NCBI GenBank assembly: GCA_013334865.1
Contig: JAAXWS010000019.1
Location: forward strand, 1-46,595
Direction: 5' to 3'
Source of the DNA: Chlorobiaceae bacterium
GTDB lineage: Bacteria > Bacteroidota > Chlorobiia > Chlorobiales > Chlorobiaceae
DNA: 46,595 nucleotides
The notes below the pieces were generated by a model. That model had not been told where the DNA came from. It was given only the letters and a program-made list of their open reading frames with translations, and did no database searches. Numbering within the stretch: position 1 is the stretch's first letter; each line of letters opens with the position of its first letter. Positions 38,776 through 46,595 of this stretch are shown here, piece by piece. The position numbers and the translations under genes were made by a program.

Positions 38776-39565
38776 GGGTAAACCTGACCGGAATGGTCAT
38801 CCACACGCGGACCCGCTTGCCGTTCTGCTGGCCTGCGCTGTACTTCGACTCCATGGCGATGCGCACGGCCTCCTTGTCGAAGTAGGTCCCGTCTGCCGGC
38901 ACACGCTTGACGATGTCGGCCCGCATGGCTCTCCCGTCCTCGCTGATCAGCACGCGGACGAACACCCTGCCCTCGATGCCGGCGATCCTGGCCATCTCGG
39001 GATAGATCAGCCTCGGGGTGCCAAGCACGACCGGAGGGTTCGAACACTCGACGAACTCGACCGTCTCACACGCGGCCGACGAACCCTGGCTGGCTCCGCC
39101 CTGGATCGCCTGCTTGATCTCCTTCTGGGTGGCCAGCGTCTGCTCTGCCGGCGCTTCGGCGACCTTCTTGATCTTGCCGACGTTCGGCGGCGCCTCGACC
39201 GGTGCCGAGCTCTTGACCGTCTTCGGTTCCGGAGGGGTCATCGGGGGCGGAGGCGGAAGCTGGGTGACGTTCGTGACGATCTCGTAGCACTTTACCGTCC
39301 TGACGTCGTCGTTCCTGCCGAGCCCCGACAAAGCGAGCAGGCGGTTCCAGTTGGCGCTCACCAGCCAGAACGAGCAGAGGGTGAGCACCGATATGATCAC
39401 GCCATGGGTCAGGTACAGGTGGGCTTCGCGGCGCAGCACGAGGTTGCCGTAGCTGATATGCCGAACCAGGTCGGTATCGAGGAACTCTTCACGGAACGTC
39501 CAGCCTTTCCGGGCCTCCCGGGCCACATCGTCATGGACTCTTTCGATCTTTGAGGACACGTTCAA
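38759..39565 (-). CDS. tonB: TonB-type energy transducer
   Basis: A 268-residue TonB-like protein. It has an N-terminal cytoplasmic part of about 50 residues, one membrane helix (about 51-70), a proline-rich stretch (LPPPPPMTPPEPK near 103-115) and a C-terminal TonB domain (LIYPEMARIAGIEGRVFVRVLISEDGRAMRADIVKRV ... IPVRFTL). The long cytoplasmic N-terminus is typical of Bacteroidota/Chlorobiota forms. It couples the proton motive force harvested by ExbB-ExbD to TonB-dependent outer-membrane receptors. It is the last gene of the exbB-exbD-exbD-tonB operon, 21 bp after the second exbD. Its stop lies in a duplicated 17-mer. Confidence 0.92.
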   Translation of the reverse strand: MNVSSKIERVHDDVAREARKGWTFREEFLDTDLVRHISYGNLVLRREAHLYLTHGVIISVLTLCSFWLVSANWNRLLALSGLGRNDDVRTVKCYEIVTNVTQLPPPPPMTPPEPKTVKSSAPVEAPPNVGKIKKVAEAPAEQTLATQKEIKQAIQGGASQGSSAACETVEFVECSNPPVVLGTPRLIYPEMARIAGIEGRVFVRVLISEDGRAMRADIVKRVPADGTYFDKEAVRIAMESKYSAGQQNGKRVRVWMTIPVRFTLHGEG

Positions 39566-39586
39566 CTACTCCTTTGTTCTGGTTCG

Positions 39587-40114
39587 TCAACCGGCTCGCC
39601 GGACTTCGGATTCATCCTGGGCGTTGAAATCGTCGAGGCTGAACCGGTCGATCTTGAGCAGGTTCAGTTCATCGATGATGTCGACGAGTGATTTGTACTT
39701 GGCCTTCTCGCTGATCTTGACCACGATCACCAGCTTCCTGTTGCTGGCATACTGCTGCTGGAGCAGCTGGCGGACATCCTTGCTGACCGCACCGACGGAT
39801 CCCTGCTGCTGGTCGTAGAGCGGCGTGCGGTGCGGAGCCTCTTCGCCGAGCGACCAGTAGGCGAATCCGTCTCCGGGCACCCTGAGGGTCATCACGTTCC
39901 TCTCGGCGACGGAGACCTCCCCGGTTTCCGGCGGAATGTTGATCTCCATCGTGTTGGACTTGGCGAAGGTCGTCGTCAGCATGAAAAAGGTCAGGAGCAG
40001 AAACGCCACGTCCACCATCGGCGTCATGTCGAGATGGAAACCGATCCTCTTGGTTTTGCGGCCACCCTTTTTGCCCCGTCTCTCCGGTGTATCTACCATA
40101 CCCATATCAGCCAA
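39587..40114 (-). CDS. exbD: ExbD-type biopolymer transport protein (second copy)
   Basis: A 175-residue ExbD/TolR protein with one N-terminal membrane helix ([21 protein letters not shown]). The aspartate in MVDVAF is the proton-carrying residue. A periplasmic domain follows ([26 protein letters not shown]). It overlaps the upstream exbD by 8 bp. The N-terminus has a glycine- and lysine-rich tail ([15 protein letters not shown]). Tandem ExbD paralogues usually form heteromeric stators with one ExbB. Confidence 0.92.
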   Translation of the reverse strand: MADMGMVDTPERRGKKGGRKTKRIGFHLDMTPMVDVAFLLLTFFMLTTTFAKSNTMEINIPPETGEVSVAERNVMTLRVPGDGFAYWSLGEEAPHRTPLYDQQQGSVGAVSKDVRQLLQQQYASNRKLVIVVKISEKAKYKSLVDIIDELNLLKIDRFSLDDFNAQDESEVRRAG

Positions 40115-40640
40115 CCTCCTTTTCGAGAACGGTGACCAGGTTGAAGTTGAGCAGGTTCATCTTCTTGAACACCTTGATGACGTAGTTGACCGCCTCGTAA
40201 TCCGCCTTGCCGTCCGCCTTGATGACCGGCCTGAGCCGCTGGTCGGCGTAGCGCGACATCATGATGTAGCGGGGCAGCTCCTCGCGATTGATGCGGAAGC
40301 TCTCGCCGAGCCTGAACTTCCTGAGGGAATCGGCGACAGCCGGAGCGGACATCCCTGCATTCTCCAGGTTCTGCCGGACCACCGTATCGAACAGCCTCAC
40401 CCTGGCAGGCTGCGAAGAGAGGCCCATGAGGATGGAGTTGTCGGAGGCGACCGTGACGGTCAGCACATCGGACTCGGGAAGCTTCATGTTCGAATGGGAA
40501 GGCGGCAGGTCGATCCTGACCGTCTCCGGGGGCCGGAACTTCGTCGTCAGCATGAAGAAGGTGAGCAGCAGGAACGCCACGTCCACCATCGGCGTCATGT
40601 CGAGCCTGAAGCCGACCCTTTTTGCCTTGATCTTGGACAT
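40107..40640 (-). CDS. exbD: ExbD-type biopolymer transport protein (first copy)
   Basis: A 177-residue ExbD/TolR protein with the same membrane motif as its neighbour ([21 protein letters not shown], with the key aspartate) and a periplasmic domain ending in [35 protein letters not shown]. The two copies are similar around the membrane helix but diverge in the periplasmic part, so they are paralogues and not a recent duplication. It starts 3 bp after the exbB stop. Confidence 0.93.
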   Translation of the reverse strand: MSKIKAKRVGFRLDMTPMVDVAFLLLTFFMLTTKFRPPETVRIDLPPSHSNMKLPESDVLTVTVASDNSILMGLSSQPARVRLFDTVVRQNLENAGMSAPAVADSLRKFRLGESFRINREELPRYIMMSRYADQRLRPVIKADGKADYEAVNYVIKVFKKMNLLNFNLVTVLEKEVG

Positions 40641-40643
40641 GGG

Positions 40644-41393
40644 TTACGATTGGGATTTTCCGGAGCCGAGCGTCTGGATGATGTAGAAGGCCGCCTCGTC
40701 GATCATGTAGTTGAACCGGTCGACCTTGCTGGTGAACACGTTGTAGGTGACAATACCCATGATGCCGCCGAGGATGCCGAGCGCCGTGTTGAAGAGCGCT
40801 TCAGAAATACCCTGGGAGAGCTGCACCGCGTCGGGCGAGCCGCTGGTGGCCATGGCCGCGAAGGCGCGGATCATGCCGAGCGTCGTGCCGAGGAGGCCGA
40901 CCATCGTGGAGATCGACGCGATGGTCGAGATGGCCACGAGGTTCTTCTCGAGGAGCGGCATCTCCATCACGGTCGCCTCTTCGACGGCCTTCTGCATTTC
41001 GCTGATGCGCTTGTCGCGGTCGGTGATGTTGTGGACGGCAAGGATCTTGTAGCGCTCGAGCACGGCACGAAGCACCGCGGAGAGCGAGCTCTGGTGGTCA
41101 TCGCAGCGGGAGATCGCCTGGTCGACGGCACCGGCCTCGATATCCTGCTTGAGGCTCTGCACGAAATCGGTGATCGCGCCTTTGCCGGAAGCCTTGTTCA
41201 GCGCCACGATGCGCTCGACGATGTAGGCGATGACCATCATGATGAGGGCCATCAGCACCGAAACGATCGGACCGCCTTTCCAGACGGCATGAAACATGGA
41301 TTCAGGCGGGTTGGTGCCCATCCAAATGTAGAAGCCGAGAGAGACCGCGTAGGTGACTGCAATCAGCACCGCCGTAAAAAAGCCCTGTTTCAT
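40644..41393 (-). CDS. exbB: ExbB/TolQ proton channel subunit
   Basis: A 249-residue MotA/TolQ/ExbB protein with three to four membrane helices (about 6-25, 40-63, 150-175 and 195-220). The conserved MotA-ExbB block STIASISTMVGLLGTTLGMIRAF and the following ISEALFNTALGILGGIMGIVTYN are intact. With the ExbD pair it forms the proton-driven stator that energises TonB. It is the first gene of the operon. The long cytoplasmic loop (about 65-145) is helical. Confidence 0.93.
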   Translation of the reverse strand: MKQGFFTAVLIAVTYAVSLGFYIWMGTNPPESMFHAVWKGGPIVSVLMALIMMVIAYIVERIVALNKASGKGAITDFVQSLKQDIEAGAVDQAISRCDDHQSSLSAVLRAVLERYKILAVHNITDRDKRISEMQKAVEEATVMEMPLLEKNLVAISTIASISTMVGLLGTTLGMIRAFAAMATSGSPDAVQLSQGISEALFNTALGILGGIMGIVTYNVFTSKVDRFNYMIDEAAFYIIQTLGSGKSQS

Positions 41394-41771
41394 TTGCTTG
41401 TAATTAGATGGAAAAAAATCAGCATCATTGACAGAGAACCGTGCCTGATTGGCTCAAAATGAATAATAAAACACATCTTCCTGACAATTCGCAAAACATC
41501 GGTCATGATCGGCAGCCTCCGATAACCTGGAGGAAGCTTCATCCCGCATCAGGCCCTGCGCGAAACACGTTCATGCCCGTTCAGGCGTCGCCGACACCGG
41601 CGACTTCCAAATGTAGTAAAAAAAAAGCATAAGCCGCCAACCCCCGCATCGCGATACAAGGCTGGCCACACGCTGGCGAAGCAGCCTCAGGCGCGCCGTT
41701 GTGATTTCATTATTTTAGGCTTATCATTGCTTCAGAAAGGAGCAACCAGGGCACCAACGCAGAGGGCAGGC
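41394..41771. other. Divergent intergenic region exbB / dnaG
   Basis: About 380 bp that must contain promoters for both operons. TTGACA occurs on the plus strand near 41427, too far from dnaG for a simple assignment and without a good -10. A run of A at 41617-41626 and a few short repeats are present. ORFs here have no recognisable content. Confidence 0.35.
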
Positions 41772-43676
41772 ATGATACCGCAACGCATGATTGATGAGGT
41801 CCGCCAGGGAACGGACATTGTTGACGTCGTCTCGGATTACGTCAAGCTCAACCCGTCAGGGCGTCACTACAAGGCCCTCTCCCCCTTCACCCAGGAAAAG
41901 ACCCCGTCATTCATCGTCTCGCCCGACAAGCAGATCTTCAAGTGCTTCTCCAGCGGCAAGGGCGGCAATGTCTTCAGCTTCGTCATGGAGATGGAGAAGG
42001 TCACCTTCCCGGAGGCCGTCGAGCTCCTGGCCAAACGCGCCGGCATCGACGTCTCGAAATACCGCCAGGAGGGCGCGAGGAAGGATGAGCAGCGGCAGGA
42101 CAGCCGGTTCGATACCCTGCGATGGGCGGCGCGCTTCTTCCACGGCAACCTCGAAAGCGACGCCGGAAAAAGGGCATACGCCTATCTCGCCGGCAGCCGG
42201 GGCCTCGAAGCGGGCACCATCAGGAGGTTCGGCCTCGGTTTCGCGCCGGAGTCGTGGGACCACCTGCTGCACGCCTCCACGCGTGACAACATCCCCGTGG
42301 AGCACCTGACCGAACTCGGCCTGCTCACCCGCCACCACCAGCGCAACACCCTCTACGACACCCTCCGCAACAGGGTGATCTTCCCGATCTTCACCATCGG
42401 CGGGCAGGTAGCCGGGTTCGGCGGCAGGACATTGTCGGACGACCCCGAAACACCCAAGTACATCAACTCCCCCGAGAGCGCCACCTTCGAGAAATCGAAG
42501 CTCCTCTACGGCATGCACGCCGCAAAGGATGAGATCCGCCGCCAGGAGGCCGCCATCCTCGTCGAAGGCTACATGGACGTCATCGCCCTGCACCAGGCCG
42601 GCATCACCAACGCCGTCGCCTCGTGCGGCACCGCCCTCACCCGCTACCAGGCGAAGATCCTCAAGCGCTATACCTCGCGGGTGCTCTTCCTGTACGACGG
42701 CGACAACGCCGGCAAGAAATCCATGCTCGCCGGCATCGACATCCTGCTCTCCGAAGGACTGACCCCCTGGGTGCTCCTGCTGCCCGGCGGCGAGGACCCC
42801 GACAGCTTCATCCGCAACCGCGGCAAGGAGGCCTTCTTCAAAGAGATGCAGGACAACCGCACCCCGTTCCTCGACTTCCAGCTCCGCTGCTTCCGTGACG
42901 CCGGCATGATGGACGCCCCCGACCAGGCCTCCAAGGCGGTCTCGGCCATGACCAGAAGCATCTCGCTGGTACCCGACCCCGTGCAGAAGGAGCTCTACCT
43001 CGACGAACTCTCCCGGCAGCTCGGCATCAGCCGCAAGACCCTCCTGAAGGTGATGCCCTCCGCTGATTCCGGAAGGCCCTCCGGCCCGCCCCCGAGGGAA
43101 GAGGAGAAGAAAGCCGCGGCACCGGCACCGCCGCCGAACCGTCCGTTGAGCGTCTCCGAGCGCACCTTCCTCGAAGCGCTGCTCGAAAGCACCTTCTACG
43201 GCAACGAAGTGCTCGCCTTCGCCGCCTCGCACGAACAGATGCTCAGCCTCTCGAACCACGCCGCCCAGGCAGTGCTGCGCCACCTGGTCGACCGCTTCCG
43301 CGAGCTCGACCCCAAAGCCGGCCACGGCATCGACATCACCGCCGAAATCACATCGATCTCCATGCCAGAGGCCCGCGACCTCGCGCTCGACATCCTCTTC
43401 CGCCTGCCCGTGCAGGAACAGGCCCCCCTGCTGCCCGACCAGACCATGCAGCACGCCCGCCGCTGCCTCTCCCACTTCCTCATCGCCGTCAAGACCCTCG
43501 TGCTCGAACCCCTCCAGCAGGAGAAGCAGACGGTCCTCGCCCAACTCGCCGGCACCACCGAAAAAGCCGACGAGAAAAAGCTCTTCATGCGCCTCCACGA
43601 ACTCAACAGCAAAATCCGCTCCATGGACCAGGAGGTCACCGGCTCCATCAACGCCATCCTGGAACGGGAAGCCTGA
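41772..43676 (+). CDS. dnaG: DNA primase
   Basis: A 634-residue DnaG that makes RNA primers for replication. The start at 41772 (MIPQRMIDEVRQGTDIVDVVSDYV) matches the family and follows a GAGGGCAGG ribosome-binding site. The N-terminal zinc-ribbon region is present, but three of its four ligands are replaced: S37, T40 and S61 with only C58 kept. The catalytic Toprim domain has LVEGYMDVIAL and FLYDGDNAGKKS with the expected acidic residues. A proline-rich linker (about 440-475) precedes the C-terminal helicase-interacting domain. Confidence 0.94.
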   Translation: MIPQRMIDEVRQGTDIVDVVSDYVKLNPSGRHYKALSPFTQEKTPSFIVSPDKQIFKCFSSGKGGNVFSFVMEMEKVTFPEAVELLAKRAGIDVSKYRQEGARKDEQRQDSRFDTLRWAARFFHGNLESDAGKRAYAYLAGSRGLEAGTIRRFGLGFAPESWDHLLHASTRDNIPVEHLTELGLLTRHHQRNTLYDTLRNRVIFPIFTIGGQVAGFGGRTLSDDPETPKYINSPESATFEKSKLLYGMHAAKDEIRRQEAAILVEGYMDVIALHQAGITNAVASCGTALTRYQAKILKRYTSRVLFLYDGDNAGKKSMLAGIDILLSEGLTPWVLLLPGGEDPDSFIRNRGKEAFFKEMQDNRTPFLDFQLRCFRDAGMMDAPDQASKAVSAMTRSISLVPDPVQKELYLDELSRQLGISRKTLLKVMPSADSGRPSGPPPREEEKKAAAPAPPPNRPLSVSERTFLEALLESTFYGNEVLAFAASHEQMLSLSNHAAQAVLRHLVDRFRELDPKAGHGIDITAEITSISMPEARDLALDILFRLPVQEQAPLLPDQTMQHARRCLSHFLIAVKTLVLEPLQQEKQTVLAQLAGTTEKADEKKLFMRLHELNSKIRSMDQEVTGSINAILEREA

Positions 43677-43786
43677 CCCCGGCAGTCTCCTCCATCGTCA
43701 CGATCGGCCAGACAAACCTTTTTCAGCCTCGCGTTGTTGGAGATAACGTAGGATGATGCCCCGTAATGGCAAGGAGTGAACAGATC

Positions 43787-44419
43787 ATGAAAACCGTTAT
43801 GCTGATGCTGTCGAGCCTCCTGTTTGCAGGATGCTCAGTGCTGGGAAAGCGAAGTGCTGCCGAACCGCCTTACGAACTGCTGAAACAGGATGGGCCTTTT
43901 GAAGTGCGCCGTTACGGTCCGATGGTGATCGCTGAAACCATTCTCGACGACGAGAGTTACGGAGCCGCAAGCGGCAAGGGATTCAACCGGCTGGCAGGAT
44001 ATATTTTCGGCAGGAACAGGTCGAAGAGCTCGATCAGCATGACGGCTCCGGTCTTGCAGGAGCGCCGCGGCGAAAAGATCTCCATGACGGCACCGGTCCT
44101 GCAGCAGCGGAACAAAGGCGGCTGGACCATGGCGTTCGTCCTTCCCGAGGGATTTACCCTCGCCTCGGCCCCCGAACCTCTCGATCCCGAAGTGAAGCTC
44201 CGCGAGCTCCCTCCGGCAACGGTCGCGGTGGTCAGCTACCCTGGCCTGCACTCCTCCGCCAATCTTGAAAAGTACGCCAGGCAACTTCGAGCCTGGCTTG
44301 AAAAACAGGGCTATCATGCGATTTCGGAACCCAAGCTCGCCTCGTACGATCCGCCATGGACCATTCCCTTCCTGCGGCGCAACGAGGTGCAGATCAGGAT
44401 CGCCCCCGACGCCAGTTGA
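43787..44419 (+). CDS. SOUL-family haem-binding lipoprotein
   Basis: A 210-residue SOUL protein with a lipoprotein signal peptide: MKTVMLMLSSLLFAGC, with the lipidated cysteine at residue 16. The start at 43787 is supported by the signal peptide and by AAGGAG 10 bp upstream; an upstream in-frame ATG at 43766 adds seven residues. SOUL segments are PYELLKQDGPFEVRRYGPMVIAET, FNRLAGYIFGRN, ISMTAPVL (twice) and WTMAFVLPEGFT. SOUL proteins bind haem or tetrapyrroles. In an organism rich in bacteriochlorophyll a tetrapyrrole role is plausible but unproven. Confidence 0.88.
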   Translation: MKTVMLMLSSLLFAGCSVLGKRSAAEPPYELLKQDGPFEVRRYGPMVIAETILDDESYGAASGKGFNRLAGYIFGRNRSKSSISMTAPVLQERRGEKISMTAPVLQQRNKGGWTMAFVLPEGFTLASAPEPLDPEVKLRELPPATVAVVSYPGLHSSANLEKYARQLRAWLEKQGYHAISEPKLASYDPPWTIPFLRRNEVQIRIAPDAS

Positions 44420-44551
44420 TCCACCGATTCCAGACGCACTTCCCTGACCTGAAACGTCCCGATCGCCCGGACCATCGTAGGCAGGCCCACAGGGGAACCC
44501 AAGCTCTTACGATTGCCCCGTGCAGCCCGGTGGAATCAGCTCTTCCCTCAG

Positions 44552-45090
44552 TCAACTAATCCCCTCATCTTCATTTTTCATTCTCCGATGTTCTGCACCA
44601 GCCAACGTAACACTCTCTGCAAGATCAGCATAAGCAACAGCTGCGAACGCTGCTCTCAATGAGGGCACGGTGATCGAATACTGACTTCGGGTTCTCGCAT
44701 CTAACCATCCAGCAGGAACAACATAGAACACCCATGATACATCAAACGGATTGAGCGTTGCCTGGTTTATATTGGCAAACAGTGCGAACACGTAGACATC
44801 GGCATATCGACATTCGTCCGGCTTCGGCTACCCTGTAACCGGATCCACACGTTGATGCTTTGGATAGCAAATAAGACCCTGGTCAAACTTTTCTGACCCC
44901 AGCTCTGCAGAAATGCAGCGGTCTTCACCTCGACCCTCATGCCGCTGGAGTTCAGTAGATCATATTGAGTCCACTTATCCCGTATCTCATGAATACCTCC
45001 AACTGCCTGCCCAACCAGACATTCAGCCAGGACACCCCGGATTGCGTTGCTCATCAGGGTTGACGAACTCCAGCGCAAGAAGTCCAACAC
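44552..45090 (-). pseudogene. Disrupted PD-(D/E)XK-like protein gene
   Basis: Two reading frames together give one protein. The upstream part (from 45090, GTG) has FLRWSSSTLMSNAIRGVLAE, then YDLLNSSGMRVEVKTAAFLQSW, where D, E and K fit a PD-(D/E)XK nuclease core. The downstream part, in another frame, continues with KPDECRYADVYVFALF and WLDARTRSQYSITVPSLRAA. The break is a frameshift near 44841-44850, and an in-frame TAG at 44830-44828 interrupts the second frame. The family, as I recall it, is a stand-alone uncharacterised protein of about 200 residues. It lies beside the CRISPR array, but no other defence gene adjoins it. Confidence 0.7.
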
Positions 45091-45251
45091 GTAAAATCCA
45101 GCTGACCTGAGGCCTCGATGAATCGCTCTTCGCCAGATAATCGCGAAGTATTAATCAGGCTGAGTTCCATTATACCCTTGTATTATTAAAGGTTAGCTAT
45201 CGAATTCACTCCGATGCTTCCGTTAGTTATTTTTTCACAAAACAACGTCCA

Positions 45252-46595
<1,344 letters not shown>

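Overview
The window looks like chromosome of a green sulfur bacterium (Chlorobiaceae, probably Chlorobaculum or a close relative). This rests on remembered resemblance of the housekeeping proteins (GltB/GltD, ClpX, SucC, DnaG, HemN, an ExbB-ExbD-ExbD-TonB operon), the moderately high GC and the gene mix. No database search was run and no photosystem or chlorosome gene is present, so the genus is inference.

Bases 1 to about 9676 are an integrated mobile element. From the left, all on the minus strand, it carries a plasmid-type partition module (ribbon-helix-helix protein, ParA, and a phased array of CATG boxes upstream of parA), an excisionase-like HTH protein, a complete four-gene Qat anti-phage operon (qatA-qatB-qatC-qatD), an AT-rich gap, an unrecognised 315-residue protein and a tyrosine integrase. 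The integrase gene begins about 180 bp from the 3' end of a tRNA-Val(GAC) gene, the presumed attachment site. The element continues off the left edge.

Bases 9676 to about 44420 are core chromosome. In order: clpX, a DUF4404 gene and the glutamate synthase pair gltB/gltD (minus); gpmA (minus); a nitronate-monooxygenase-like flavoprotein and a membrane protein (plus); tadA and sucC (divergent); a TolC/MacA/MacB-type export operon (minus); an SDR resembling plant chlorophyll b reductase (minus); an ABC-F ATPase (plus); a Gdx-type SMR exporter, a Gfo/Idh/MocA oxidoreductase and hemN (minus); purE with a cupin gene, a type II NADH dehydrogenase with a small membrane protein, and an acetylornithine-type aminotransferase with a small membrane protein (plus); an exbB-exbD-exbD-tonB operon (minus); dnaG and a SOUL haem-binding lipoprotein (plus). 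Intergenic regions carry recurrent short repeats: CACG-rich tandem motifs, small perfect hairpins, and a 147-bp insertion flanked by 17-bp direct repeats at the tonB stop codon.

Bases 44552 to 46595 hold a broken PD-(D/E)XK-like gene and then a CRISPR array with type I-C-like repeats (19 full repeats, a degenerate terminal repeat at the left, a cut repeat at the right edge). The array reads on the minus strand, so leader and cas genes are expected beyond the right edge. The window thus holds two separate defence loci, Qat on a mobile element and CRISPR in the chromosome. The most novel-looking signal is the 8-bp-phased CATG array at the parA promoter.
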